Source: Sulfurirhabdus sp043759595 (GTDB taxonomy: Bacteria; Pseudomonadota; Gammaproteobacteria; Burkholderiales; SMCO01). Taken from it: a stretch of DNA of 64,000 nt. Location of the stretch: contig JAYVLG010000077.1 in assembly GCA_043759595.1 (NCBI GenBank), positions 1 to 64,000 of the forward strand, read 5' to 3'. The notes below the pieces were generated by a model. It was not told the origin of the DNA, searched no databases, and saw only the letters and a list, made by a program, of their open reading frames with translations. Positions 1 through 9,498 of the stretch are shown in pieces (the stretch's first letter is position 1; every line of letters starts with the position of its first letter). A program made the position numbers and the translations under genes.

Positions 1-1080
1 GCCAGAGAATTGGGTAGCAGACAAAATTTGCAGATTACAGTTTATGCGCCGCCCACATCGGCGGACATCACGCCCCCTCCCGGCGTCACAATCAAGCCCA
101 TTTTGCAGAGTTGCATGGGGCTGGATTGGCCTAAACTAAAAAACGAGCCAATTGATATATGGCATGCGCTTTCTGCGGGCCACGCATGGATAGCGGAGAA
201 AAACCGGACTGTAATAGTATCCGTACATGGAAATGATTTTCTTACTCCCTACCCCCTTACAGCCAGACCTGCTTTTGCTTCAGTTGGGCTTTGGTGGTTT
301 CGGTCATGGGCTTGGCGCAATCTGTCCTCTTTATGGCGAATCAAGACTAGACGCATGCTGGCAAACGCTTTGCCAAAAGCCCATGCATTGGTCGCCAATA
401 GTCGCTATACCGCTGAAGTGCTTCTCGCTAAATATCCAGCCTGTACTAACAAAACGCACATTGCCTGGGTAGGGGTTGATCCGGTTTTTTTTGATGTCCA
501 TCATGAACCAAAGGGAAAGGTCCCTCAGTTTCTCACTGTTTGCAGGTTATCCGAAGAACGTAAAAATGTGGATCTTGTGTTGCGTGCGTTAGCCACTTTG
601 AAAGATCAGTTTGAATTTGAATACATTATTGCTGGCGAAGGTTCACTTAGACAGGAACTGGAAAAACTGGCAAATTCTCTTGAACTTGGCGATCGTGTGC
701 GTTTTGTCGGACGCGTCAGTGATACGGAATTACGCTCCCTTTACTCCCAAGCTGATTTGTTCATATTGGTTGCATCCATCATCCCAGGCAGTCATGAAGG
801 GTTTGGTATCGTCTATCTTGAAGCTGCGGCGAGCGGTGTTCCCAGTTTGGCTGCGAAGCTGGCTGGTGCCGCTGAAGCAGTAGAGGAAGGCCGTTCCGGG
901 TTTTTTGTATATCAGCCGGATTTGATATCTATCAGCAAAGCCCTAAACCAATTTCTGTCTGGCAAAATCAAGCTGAACGCTGAAGAGTGCAGAGACTTTG
1001 CGCGTGAATTTAGCTGGGTGCGTGTAGCAGACATTGTGGAAACAATCTACCAACAAAATTCTGTTAAACTCACGAAATGA
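1..1080 (+). CDS. Glycosyltransferase family 4 (5' end outside window)
   Basis: This is a GT-B fold glycosyltransferase that would transfer a sugar from a nucleotide donor to a growing surface glycan at the cytoplasmic face of the membrane. The frame is open to base 1 and reads ARELGS before the TTG at 10, so the true start probably lies upstream. The C-terminal half carries the E-x7-E donor-site signature (EGFGIVYLE, Glu263 and Glu271 if counted from base 10). A HGNDF stretch and VANSRYT in the middle are typical of GT4 enzymes. Its stop overlaps the next start as ATGA (1077-1080), so it belongs to the same transcript. Family assignment is firm; donor and acceptor are unknown. Confidence 0.88.
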   Translation, partial: ARELGSRQNLQITVYAPPTSADITPPPGVTIKPILQSCMGLDWPKLKNEPIDIWHALSAGHAWIAEKNRTVIVSVHGNDFLTPYPLTARPAFASVGLWWFRSWAWRNLSSLWRIKTRRMLANALPKAHALVANSRYTAEVLLAKYPACTNKTHIAWVGVDPVFFDVHHEPKGKVPQFLTVCRLSEERKNVDLVLRALATLKDQFEFEYIIAGEGSLRQELEKLANSLELGDRVRFVGRVSDTELRSLYSQADLFILVASIIPGSHEGFGIVYLEAAASGVPSLAAKLAGAAEAVEEGRSGFFVYQPDLISISKALNQFLSGKIKLNAEECRDFAREFSWVRVADIVETIYQQNSVKLTK

Positions 1081-2042
1081 GCGAGACCTTTTCCCCCGCC
1101 CGCATTAGCGTTATCATGCCATGCTATAACGCCGCCTCTTTTGTAGAGGAGGCCGTGAATTGCGTCATGAATCAGACCTATGGCAACGTGGAACTTATTG
1201 TTGTGGACGATGGATCGACCGATGGCAGTGTGGAAATTCTGCAGCGGCTGGCTGACATGCATTCACCACGAATAACGTTGTTTTATCAGAATCGCATGGG
1301 GCCTTATCCCGCCCGTAACCTTGGTTTGCAACACGCAGGTGGCGGCCTTATTGCATTTCTTGATGCTGACGATTTCTGGACACCGGATGCACTGGAAAAA
1401 TTGCTTTTGGCTTTAAACAGCAGTCATGCCGATCTCGTCTATTGTGGCTGGCAAAATGTAGGTGAAGGTGCGCCCGGAACAAAACCCCATGTTCCCCCTG
1501 ACTATAGCCAGATGGATACAGCGGCAGAATTTTTGCGTTCATGCCCCTGGCCTATTCATGCAGCTTTAGTGAAACGCGAAGTCATTGATGCAATCAATGG
1601 ATTTTCCCAAAGACGATTTTCTGCCATGGATTACGATTTATGGCTTCGTATATTTGCATACACTCAGAAGATCGCGCGGGTACCCGAAGTGCTGGCTTTT
1701 TATCGCTGGCATGATAAAGGGCAAATTTCCAAAACGAAATGGAAGCAGGTGCTGGATGCCTTGCAGGTAAGGCGTGATTTTGTGGCACAAAATCCTCAAA
1801 GGGTCGCACATTTGTCTACAAATAAAGTGTATGAACTTTCTGATGGTTTTCTTTTGCGCGAAGCGTATAAGGCTTATTGGCAGCGGGATCTTATTGATGC
1901 GCAAAAATTATTTCGTCGTGCTTTAGTGCAGGGTATATGGAAAATGGGCGACCTGAAATATCTTATCCCTGCGCTTCTGCCTGGTGCGCTTTTTCAGTGG
2001 CTGGTCAAAACCGCTGATCATTTGAAAGAGAAGTTTACATGA
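1077..2042 (+). CDS. Glycosyltransferase family 2 (GT-A)
   Basis: This is a 321-residue GT-A enzyme expected to add one sugar from a nucleotide-sugar donor during glycan repeat-unit assembly. The N-terminal Rossmann-like domain begins with VIMPCYNAASF. It has the nucleotide-binding DDGSTDGS (Asp44-Asp45) and a metal-binding DADD at about 96-99. A late WLRIF/RWH region is typical of bacterial GT2 proteins. No transmembrane segment is seen. It is translationally coupled at both ends: ATGA at 1077 with the GT4 gene and ATGA at 2039 with the deacetylase gene. The sugar specificity cannot be read from sequence. Confidence 0.9.
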   Translation: MSETFSPARISVIMPCYNAASFVEEAVNCVMNQTYGNVELIVVDDGSTDGSVEILQRLADMHSPRITLFYQNRMGPYPARNLGLQHAGGGLIAFLDADDFWTPDALEKLLLALNSSHADLVYCGWQNVGEGAPGTKPHVPPDYSQMDTAAEFLRSCPWPIHAALVKREVIDAINGFSQRRFSAMDYDLWLRIFAYTQKIARVPEVLAFYRWHDKGQISKTKWKQVLDALQVRRDFVAQNPQRVAHLSTNKVYELSDGFLLREAYKAYWQRDLIDAQKLFRRALVQGIWKMGDLKYLIPALLPGALFQWLVKTADHLKEKFT

Positions 2043-2833
2043 GCGCCGAACGAGTTCCAGTGCTTATGTATCACCGAGTGGGTGATGCGCATAACGAATG
2101 GGAACACAAATATTGCGTGAGCCCTCAGCGCTTTTCCGAACACATGCATACCTTGTCAAAGGCTGGCTGGCAGGCAGTATCGATCAATGATTTTTTCGCC
2201 TGGCTGGATGGAAAGGTGGAATTACCTGACCAGTCTTTCCTGCTTACTTTTGATGATGGTTTCTTAGGGGTATATGAACACGCAGCACCCGTTCTGGCAG
2301 AACTAGGTTGGCCTGCCACCGTATTTTTGGTTAGCCAGTTGATAGGTCAGCAAGATGCTTGGTGTGAAGCGCACAACCCCAGCGGGGATACTTACCCTTT
2401 AATGGATGCATCGCATATTCAAGCATTACGTAAGCAAAAATTCAGCTTTCATTCGCATACGCGTAACCATGCAGATTTACCGACGCTGGATGACGCTGCA
2501 CTGTATGATCAACTTGCCGGAGCACGCGAAGATTTGCAAGCCTTGTTGAATGAGCCGGTAGAATATCTGGCTTATCCTTATGGGCATTATGATGATCGCG
2601 TACTGCGAACTGTGCAGAAAACAGGTTATGGCGCAGCTTTTTCCGTACAACCAGGCTTTAATCGCCGGGATATTGACCGTTTTAGGTTGCGCAGGTTAGA
2701 TGTGTTTGGAACCGATAGCGCTGCTGCATTACGGCGAAAAATTACCCTGGGTAGCAATGATGGCAGTTTTGGCCATGCTGTTAAATATGCAGCGAACAGA
2801 TTGTTAGCAAAAATTGGCAGACAACACCCCTGA
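2039..2833 (+). CDS. Polysaccharide deacetylase (NodB homology, CE4)
   Basis: This is a 264-residue NodB-fold protein, likely a metal-dependent deacetylase acting on N- or O-acetylated sugars of the glycan. Visible motifs are MYHRVGD near the N-terminus, TFDDGF (motif 1, catalytic base and metal Asp) at about 77-82, SHTRNHAD (motif 2, metal-binding His-x4-His type) and AYPYGHYD (motif 3). There is no signal peptide, so it either acts in the cytoplasm or reaches its substrate another way. The start overlaps the upstream GT2 stop as ATGA. A 24-bp gap separates it from the next GT2 gene. Confidence 0.87.
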   Translation: MSAERVPVLMYHRVGDAHNEWEHKYCVSPQRFSEHMHTLSKAGWQAVSINDFFAWLDGKVELPDQSFLLTFDDGFLGVYEHAAPVLAELGWPATVFLVSQLIGQQDAWCEAHNPSGDTYPLMDASHIQALRKQKFSFHSHTRNHADLPTLDDAALYDQLAGAREDLQALLNEPVEYLAYPYGHYDDRVLRTVQKTGYGAAFSVQPGFNRRDIDRFRLRRLDVFGTDSAAALRRKITLGSNDGSFGHAVKYAANRLLAKIGRQHP

Positions 2834-2857
2834 TACTTCATCACAATAACGATAACA

Positions 2858-3772
2858 ATGCCACCATTTATTACTGTTGCCTTGTGCACTCATAATCACG
2901 TTGATCGAATAAAGCGAACGCTTGCTGATCTGGCTCAACTGCAACCCCCTGTAAAGCCGTGGGAATTTCTTGTGATAGATAATGGCTGCAGTGATGGCAC
3001 TTCGGAATTACTTGCTGAGATGGCCTGGCGGCCTGCAGGGGTGGCCGTGAGAATTGTACGGGAAGAAAACCTCGGCCTTTCAAATGCCCGGAACCGTGCG
3101 CTGCAGGAAGCGCACGGTGAATATTTACTGTTCATGGATGATGATGAAACTGCTGACCCCGCCTGGTTGATAGTCTATGAGCAGGCTATGCTTGAACATC
3201 AGCCAGACGCTCTGGGTGGCCGCATTGAGGTATTGTTCGAAGACGGGGTGCGCCCTGACTGGCTTCAGGATGAACTGCTGGGTTTTCTGGGAAAACTGGA
3301 CCATGGTGACGCGAGATGGTTGACAGAACGAACCACGCCTATCTTTGGTGGTAATTTTGCCTTTCGCCTTAGTGTGTTTGATCGTATTGGTAACTTTGAT
3401 GCGCGACTGGGTCGTCAGGGAAGTGCCAACAACGGTGGAGAAGACACTGAGATTTACCGCCGTCTTTTAGAACACGGTTGTCGCGTGCGATGGGTGCCTG
3501 GCGCAATCATTCAACACCGTATTCAGACGCCAAAATTGCGCCGGGACTATTTTCTTGATCTGCATTTCCGTCAAGGCCGCATGGAAGGGGCTCGCAAACG
3601 GGGAAATCTTTCACGTGTGCCCCCCAGATATCTTATTCCACAAATATTGCGGGCTTATGTACAGGCGATTGTTTTGCGCTTGAAAAAAGGATCTGCGCAC
3701 TCCTTAAGACAGGAAATGAATGCCGCTTATTTTACAGGATATGTAGTGGGCTGGATGAAGGACCCTATATGA
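2858..3772 (+). CDS. Glycosyltransferase family 2
   Basis: This 304-residue GT-A enzyme has the family order of motifs: TVALCTHNH at the N-terminus, DNGCSDGT for nucleotide binding, MDDDE as the DxD-like metal site, and GGEDTE near the acceptor site. It belongs to the same transcript as its neighbours and its stop overlaps the next start as ATGA at 3769. It resembles the GT2 domain of the large fusion gene at 5567 in layout (THN, DDD, GGNxF, GGED). The ribosome-binding site upstream of ATG 2858 is weak. The transferred sugar is unknown. Confidence 0.88.
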   Translation: MPPFITVALCTHNHVDRIKRTLADLAQLQPPVKPWEFLVIDNGCSDGTSELLAEMAWRPAGVAVRIVREENLGLSNARNRALQEAHGEYLLFMDDDETADPAWLIVYEQAMLEHQPDALGGRIEVLFEDGVRPDWLQDELLGFLGKLDHGDARWLTERTTPIFGGNFAFRLSVFDRIGNFDARLGRQGSANNGGEDTEIYRRLLEHGCRVRWVPGAIIQHRIQTPKLRRDYFLDLHFRQGRMEGARKRGNLSRVPPRYLIPQILRAYVQAIVLRLKKGSAHSLRQEMNAAYFTGYVVGWMKDPI

Positions 3773-4614
3773 TTCGACTGGCAATTCGTTTTGACGATCC
3801 TTCCGCCACTTCAAATAGAGCGCTGGAACAAGGTATTTTCGCTGCGGCTGAAGCAGCGGGTATGCCAATAACTGTTGGGGTTATCCCTTTTCGTCGAAGG
3901 GCAGAGGAGTTGATACCCCTGACACAAGATCGTGCTACCCACCTGATTGACGCGCAGAATGCAGGGATAATTGAAGTGGCCCTGCATGGATATTGTCATG
4001 AAACAGTACGGGGTGAACAGCAGCCGCCCAGTGAATTCATGGGGTTGGATGTTGCTACTCAAATTGAACGGATACGCGAAGGCCGTGATCTGCTGGCGGC
4101 TACTTTCGGCTGCCCTGTCACAGGCTTTGTGCCACCCTGGAATACGTTTGATCTGGCCACTGTTCAAGCACTAACCAAGCTTGAATTTCGCTATATCTCT
4201 GCGGGCATGGATTTACCCGCTGAATGCGATTCAAGCTTGACTTATTTGCCCCGTACATGCCAAATCGCTTCACTTGCCCAAACGATTAATGAGGTAGAGA
4301 AATTTACAACTTTCGATCCTGTGGTCATAGCGGTTATGCATCATTATGATTTTGTGGAAAGCGGCATAGCCAATGCACAAACTGATCTGAAACGTTTTGG
4401 GCATATCCTTCAAACGTTGATGCAGGATAAGCGTATACAAGCCACTACCGTTTCAGCGCTTTGTAATGACCCTGTTGCATCTTCAGCAAACAGGCAGATG
4501 CAAAATGCCTGGGCCAGGTTGCCCGGAAAAATTCAGTGTCATCTCCCTAAAGATGCGTTATTGAGCCAGGGGTGGCAACGTATATTTTTAAAATCTATTT
4601 TTCGTCTCATATGA
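3769..4614 (+). CDS. Polysaccharide deacetylase-like protein (DUF2334 type)
   Basis: This 281-residue protein has a deacetylase-type barrel outline: IRFDDPS at the N-terminus in place of TFDDG, VALHGYCHE for the metal-binding His pair, and VPPWNTFD as a motif-3 equivalent. This is the DUF2334 pattern within the CE4 superfamily. It has no signal peptide. It would deacetylate a sugar or its carrier intermediate; the substrate is not known. It is coupled to both neighbours by ATGA overlaps (3769 and 4611). It is the second deacetylase-fold gene within 2 kb, so the two probably act on different residues or steps. Confidence 0.72.
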   Translation: MIRLAIRFDDPSATSNRALEQGIFAAAEAAGMPITVGVIPFRRRAEELIPLTQDRATHLIDAQNAGIIEVALHGYCHETVRGEQQPPSEFMGLDVATQIERIREGRDLLAATFGCPVTGFVPPWNTFDLATVQALTKLEFRYISAGMDLPAECDSSLTYLPRTCQIASLAQTINEVEKFTTFDPVVIAVMHHYDFVESGIANAQTDLKRFGHILQTLMQDKRIQATTVSALCNDPVASSANRQMQNAWARLPGKIQCHLPKDALLSQGWQRIFLKSIFRLI

Positions 4615-5591
4615 ACACGCAACGCGCCCCCAAAGGACCTGTATTCATTGTTGGAGCCCCGCGCTCCGGCACCACTCTGCTGCAGTATATGCTGCGGTCA
4701 CACCCGGCGCTATCCCTGCCCACGGGGGAGTCTCATTTTTTTATCCCGCTGTACAGGCATGCTACGGAGTTCGGTGATTTGTCCCTTCCCGAAAATGTAG
4801 AACAAGTTTTACATGCGATGGAAGCGCAGAGTGCTGAGTTTCTGCACACTGATATGCATGGCCTCAAGTTTAATGTGGGAAACCTGGCTCGAGATTTCTT
4901 AGCAGAAGGCCGCCAGAGTGTACGTGATATTATTTCTGGATTATTTGAGAAAAATGCTGCGGGCGAGGGTAAGCCGCGATGGTGCGACAAGACGCCGTAT
5001 TATGTCATGCATATTCCCAAGCTGCTGGAGTGGTGGCCGGATGCGCAGATTATTCATATTGTGCGCGATGGCCGTGATGTGGCCCTTTCCATGTTTGCCC
5101 GTCGGCATGACTTTCGCGTTTACAATACTTATCTTGCCGCTAAACAGTGGGAACAGTATGTGGAGACAGGGCATATTTTTGGCCAGCAAGTACCCGAGGG
5201 GCAATATATGGAATTGCGCTATGAGGACATGATCAGTGACCAGAAAGCAGCGCTCCAGAAAATTTGTGGTTTTCTCGGAGAGGCTTATTCTGATGATTTG
5301 CTGGAATATAAAAAATCGGGAACTGCCGGTAAAACGCCCTTGTTGCAAAAGCCCATTCAGAAAGATAATCAGGATAAGTGGAAAAATGAAATGACACCTT
5401 GGCAGATTCGCGTTTTTGAATCTGCCGCAGCGGCCACCCTGAAAAATTTTGGATATACCCTGACGACATCTGCTCACCGGCTGCCATTAGTCTTGCGGGT
5501 ATATTATCGCTGGCAAAATGCATTAAGCACGGCCTGGTATCGTAAGTTTGGCCCAAAGAAAAAACCATGGTCTCCACACTCACCGTCTTGA
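4611..5591 (+). CDS. Sulfotransferase family protein
   Basis: This is a PAPS-dependent sulfotransferase-like protein of 326 residues, predicted to place sulfate on a sugar hydroxyl. The 5'-phosphosulfate-binding loop is GAPRSGTT (residues 15-22) and a later VRDGRDVALS matches the 3'-phosphate-binding segment. An upstream in-frame ATG at 4572 would add 13 residues, but the ATG at 4611 overlaps the previous stop as ATGA and gives the usual family N-terminus. The 3' end overlaps the start of the GT2-phosphatase fusion gene by 25 bp. A second sulfotransferase gene lies at 18436-19362. Confidence 0.85.
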   Translation: MNTQRAPKGPVFIVGAPRSGTTLLQYMLRSHPALSLPTGESHFFIPLYRHATEFGDLSLPENVEQVLHAMEAQSAEFLHTDMHGLKFNVGNLARDFLAEGRQSVRDIISGLFEKNAAGEGKPRWCDKTPYYVMHIPKLLEWWPDAQIIHIVRDGRDVALSMFARRHDFRVYNTYLAAKQWEQYVETGHIFGQQVPEGQYMELRYEDMISDQKAALQKICGFLGEAYSDDLLEYKKSGTAGKTPLLQKPIQKDNQDKWKNEMTPWQIRVFESAAAATLKNFGYTLTTSAHRLPLVLRVYYRWQNALSTAWYRKFGPKKKPWSPHSPS

Positions 5592-8500
5592 TTTGTACCC
5601 ATAATCGAGTGCAGCTGCTGGGTCGTGTGCTGCAATCGATCAACTTGGCAAAGCGCCCGGGGAGATGGCAAGTTCGCATTCTGGTGGGTGTTAACAATTG
5701 TAGTGATGAGACAGTTGCAAGCCTTCAACATTATCAGCAGGATGCCAAGCAGCTGGGTTGGTTACCGCTGACCTGGTTTGAGGAACCTGTTCCAGGTAAA
5801 TCCCACGCGCTAAACCATGCAATTCGCCTATTGAACGATGATGCAGTCGTGTTGGTGGATGATGATCATCGCGTAGATCATGAATTTCTGGTGGAAATTT
5901 GCAAGGCCCTGGAAACTTATCCAGAAGCCACCATGTTTTGTGGACGCATTTTACCAGATTGGGATGGCACCGAACCCGCCTGGGTCTATGACACGGGTCC
6001 CTATCGGATCTACCCGCTCCCGGTGCCGCGCTATGATCAGGGAATGGTGCATCGCTTGGTCACCATCGAACAGGGACCGTTACCAGGTGGCGGCAACTTG
6101 TTTATGCGCACAGGGGTATTTGCGCGTATAGGTGGTTTTTCAACAGAGCTTGGTCCGCGGGGGCATGATCTCGGGGGTGGTGAAGATAGTGAGTTTGTGC
6201 TCATTGCGCTACAGAAAGGTGAGCAACTTCAATATGTACCAGAAGTGTTGCAGCATCACTACGTAGATACAGAGCGGCTTAAGTTCAGTTATTTGATACG
6301 CAAGAGTTACCAGCGGTCTCGTTCAGTAGCCCGTGTCCATCATCAGGAAAAACAAGTGCCACGCTATATCTGGCGCAAACTGGCAGAGTATGTAGCACAT
6401 GCCATATTCTCATTTTCCTGGCCCAAAGCCCGCTTTTATCTCATGCGTACTGCCGCAACGCTCGGCGAATTGCAGGGAATGCGTGAAAAAGTGCAGGAGC
6501 TTTCCCCCCTTCGCAACAAGCATTTAACGGACCGAATTGGGGCTGGATTCTGGGCACTACTCACAATAGCGGGAGTGATAAGCGCAGGTATTTCTGTGTG
6601 TTTCTTGCCGTCGATATTATTTCAGCAAGTGATTGAAGGCGCGCTGGCTGCATTGAGTAACGCTCTTGCAATAACGATTCTGATCAGTGCCAAATCGCTC
6701 CGTGATTTTTCTCAAACCGGCCCACAAATACAAGCCGAAATCCGTCATCATTATCGATGGTATACCTTGGCCGCCTTTGCGAGGCTGGTGGGCTGGACAC
6801 TCTTGCTGCTTATCCTTATGGGAGCAGTAGGAACAGTTATATATGCGGCGATGGCAGCAGCTTCAGGCCTCAATTATATGTTTACGGGTGCATTTGTAGC
6901 CGCGTTTATGGGTGTTGCGTTGATTACAAGCTGGCAGTTTTGTCGCCAGCTTTTTTACATTCCTGCCAGTCTGGTTTCATCCATGCATTACCGTATGAGC
7001 CGGCTTTATCCTTTATGGGGAATGCTTAATGCTTCACGGTTACACCTGTTTGGCGGATCCATCGCTTTCTTGGTTTTTTTACTGTTTGGATTTGCCAGTT
7101 TACGGCTTGCCCAGATGGGAGCGCTCGCACCACTAACCGCACTATGGGGAGGCTTTGCCGCTTTGGTTGGACTGGCTGGGTGGGCAAATTCTGCAACTAC
7201 ACCCACACCAGTCAAATCGAAGCGCAGTGATACGCGACCCAATATCCTGATGCTGGGTTCGGATACGCTTCGGGCTGATCGCCTGGGGGTTGCTGGATAT
7301 CGTCGCCAATTGACACCCAAGTTAGATCAAATGGCCAAAAGTGCGACACAATTTACGCAATGCTACGTTCCTTGTGCACGTACCGCACCTAGTTTAATAT
7401 CCCTGTTTTCGGGCACCTGGCCCCACCGGCATGGTATCAGAGACAATTTTGTTGCAGATGCTGAAACCCGTTTGTCAGTACCTTGTCTTCCACAAATTCT
7501 TGCAGACGCAGGTTATGCCACTGTTGCCGTGAGTGACTGGTGTGGTGCTGATCTGGGCAAGTTTTCACTGGGTTTTCAGCAAGTTGATGCGCCAGAAGAC
7601 CAGTGGAACATCAAATATCTGATACGTCAGGGGCCAAAGGACTTAAGGCTGTTTTTGTCACTTTTCACCCACAATCGTTTTGGTAAATATTTTTTACCGG
7701 AACTGTATTATTTGGCGGGTGTGCCACTTACAACACAGGCAGGTCGTGATGCACGCGCCCGGTTATCGAGTCTGGCCGGGGCAGATCAGCCATTTTTGCT
7801 CAATGTATTTTTGTCTGCCACACATCCGCCATTTGGCTCTGAATTCCCCTATTACGCCCGCTTCTCAGACCCTAAATATACCGGCGAATCAAAATTTGTC
7901 ATGGCGCGGCTGACGGACCCACAGGAAATTATTCGTCGCCAGGGTGATGGCAGAAAAGAGTTTGACCTCGACCAGATTATCGATCTTTATGACGGTTGTG
8001 TACAAAGTTTTGATGATGAAGCAGGACGAATTCTCGACCACCTGGAAGCTTGCGGGCTCGCTGAAAATACCGTTGTGGTGGTATACAGTGACCATGGTAT
8101 GGAATTCTTCGAACATGAAACATGGGGACAAGGTAACAGCGCTGTAGGCGATTTTTCGGCCCGAATCCCACTGATTATTCGTGACCCGCGAACGCAGGGT
8201 AGTGGTGTTCAGCAACAAATTGTACGTAGTGTAGATATCGCACCAACGCTGCTGGAGCTGGCTGGTCTTACAAGTCCCAGCGTTATGGATGGTATTTCTC
8301 TGGCAAGTCTTGTTAAAGGAGAAAATCAGGATCTGGATTTGGCAGCCTTCAACGAAACCGGGATCTGGCTAACTGATTTGCCGGGAATGCCGGAAGATCA
8401 CTTACGGTATCCCAATTTGTTGGAGTTGCTGGAAGTGCCAGACAAAAGCACCGGCACATTGGCAATCAAACCCGAATACCATGACATAGTGTTTGAAGCT

Positions 8501-8728
8501 AAGGACAGGATGATTCGATTAGGACGCTGGAAATTAGTCTATCAGCCACTTGAATCCAGCGTTTTGTTGCGCCTATTTGATTTGGAAAAAGATCCAGGTT
8601 GCTTGCAAGACGTGTCAAAACAGTTCCCGAATATATGTGATTCTCTCATGCAGCGCTTGTCAGAATGGATGAAAGGGGAAAATGAAGGAAAAATACCACA
8701 GTGTCAGGGGCGGAAGATCAGCACATAA
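5567..8728 (+). CDS. Fusion: GT2 glycosyltransferase + membrane region + alkaline-phosphatase-superfamily (sulfatase-like) domain
   Basis: This 1053-residue protein joins three parts. Residues 1-320 are a GT2 domain (TVLICTHNR, VDDDHRVD, GGEDSEF). Residues about 325-540 contain several hydrophobic segments. Residues about 555-1050 form a sulfatase-fold domain with metal ligands Asp566-Thr567 (GSDTLRAD) and Asp842-His843 (YSDHGME). The nucleophile position reads TAPSLISLFSG with Thr606, where formylglycine sulfatases have Cys or Ser in CxPSR. Thr is typical of the phosphotransferase branch (LtaS, EptA) and of some hydrolases. I infer transfer or removal of a phospho- or sulfo-group on a glycan, coupled to glycosylation. 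The start lies inside the sulfotransferase gene. Confidence 0.85.
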   Translation: MVSTLTVLICTHNRVQLLGRVLQSINLAKRPGRWQVRILVGVNNCSDETVASLQHYQQDAKQLGWLPLTWFEEPVPGKSHALNHAIRLLNDDAVVLVDDDHRVDHEFLVEICKALETYPEATMFCGRILPDWDGTEPAWVYDTGPYRIYPLPVPRYDQGMVHRLVTIEQGPLPGGGNLFMRTGVFARIGGFSTELGPRGHDLGGGEDSEFVLIALQKGEQLQYVPEVLQHHYVDTERLKFSYLIRKSYQRSRSVARVHHQEKQVPRYIWRKLAEYVAHAIFSFSWPKARFYLMRTAATLGELQGMREKVQELSPLRNKHLTDRIGAGFWALLTIAGVISAGISVCFLPSILFQQVIEGALAALSNALAITILISAKSLRDFSQTGPQIQAEIRHHYRWYTLAAFARLVGWTLLLLILMGAVGTVIYAAMAAASGLNYMFTGAFVAAFMGVALITSWQFCRQLFYIPASLVSSMHYRMSRLYPLWGMLNASRLHLFGGSIAFLVFLLFGFASLRLAQMGALAPLTALWGGFAALVGLAGWANSATTPTPVKSKRSDTRPNILMLGSDTLRADRLGVAGYRRQLTPKLDQMAKSATQFTQCYVPCARTAPSLISLFSGTWPHRHGIRDNFVADAETRLSVPCLPQILADAGYATVAVSDWCGADLGKFSLGFQQVDAPEDQWNIKYLIRQGPKDLRLFLSLFTHNRFGKYFLPELYYLAGVPLTTQAGRDARARLSSLAGADQPFLLNVFLSATHPPFGSEFPYYARFSDPKYTGESKFVMARLTDPQEIIRRQGDGRKEFDLDQIIDLYDGCVQSFDDEAGRILDHLEACGLAENTVVVVYSDHGMEFFEHETWGQGNSAVGDFSARIPLIIRDPRTQGSGVQQQIVRSVDIAPTLLELAGLTSPSVMDGISLASLVKGENQDLDLAAFNETGIWLTDLPGMPEDHLRYPNLLELLEVPDKSTGTLAIKPEYHDIVFEAKDRMIRLGRWKLVYQPLESSVLLRLFDLEKDPGCLQDVSKQFPNICDSLMQRLSEWMKGENEGKIPQCQGRKIST

Positions 8729-8921
8729 AAGTCGAGGTGGCACCTAGTCTTTCAAAGGTTGATGTTGACCAACAATTTGGGAGGGGAAATTTGAAAGTTG
8801 AAATGAGCTTACCTCCGTATGCAACAGTTTCATGCCCGTTGAAACAATCGTTGGGGAGACAATCCAAGAGACTCACTTGCAATTGCACGTGGTTGGTCGT
8901 TTAGAACCATTGAATTCTGAT

Positions 8922-9407
8922 ATGCGTTGGCTATATTCCATATTTATATGCTTCGTTCTCTGTTCATGTTTAGGTGCGTCATCACCAAGCGATGATGTGC
9001 TAACGCAAACATTTGTAACTTATGAGAGGCGTTTCTTAGAAGTGGAAAGTTTTTGTTATAACCAAAAAAATTTGCGCTCAATTAAGTTTGAGAACAGCAA
9101 ACTTATCGTAAGCACCGAGTCAGGCGCTGCTAACCTTAATTCAGCAGAAGAACTCTTGCTGGGTAATTTCTTTAGAGACACAAAAATGTCTCAAATTGAC
9201 TGTAGGTTTGTATATTCGTCAAGCGGGATTGGGCGGCTTTTTGCTGTGAGGTTTATTGCTTATGCAGTTGGAATGGGTTTTTCAGGTAGAATCAAGGCGA
9301 TAGATCACTTCATTGATGGAAGAAGCGATTTGCGGACTAATGACATTGCTCGCCGTGAGCTTCGTAAGCTTCCTAAAGAAGGATGGTATATATATGAACC
9401 CAAGTAA
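8922..9407 (+). CDS. Hypothetical small lipoprotein
   Basis: I do not recognise this gene. From ATG 8922 it encodes 161 residues starting with a hydrophobic stretch that ends in LCSC (residues 13-16), a plausible lipobox, so an envelope lipoprotein is likely. An in-frame ATG at 8832 would add 30 polar residues and bury the signal; neither start has a good ribosome-binding site. The remainder has scattered Cys and a basic C-terminal part. It lies between the + strand glycan run and the convergent TPR gene, after a 193-bp gap that holds nothing recognisable, and looks more AT-rich than its neighbours. Confidence 0.5.
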   Translation: MRWLYSIFICFVLCSCLGASSPSDDVLTQTFVTYERRFLEVESFCYNQKNLRSIKFENSKLIVSTESGAANLNSAEELLLGNFFRDTKMSQIDCRFVYSSSGIGRLFAVRFIAYAVGMGFSGRIKAIDHFIDGRSDLRTNDIARRELRKLPKEGWYIYEPK

Positions 9408-9498
9408 AGTCACGAATAAAACAAAATCTGACCATAAAATACGTAACAAGGGGGGCCATTTAACTTTCTCACCTCAGCTTTGATTCTATTTACCGCGT

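Noticed and set aside
5567..8728. Formylglycine sulfatase active site
   Set aside because: The CxPSR pattern is absent; the nucleophile position is Thr606 and the nearby Cys is not followed by the needed Pro and Arg spacing.
8701..8904. A 67-codon open frame after the fusion gene
   Set aside because: It overlaps the end of the fusion gene in another frame and has no domain, ribosome-binding site or coupling.
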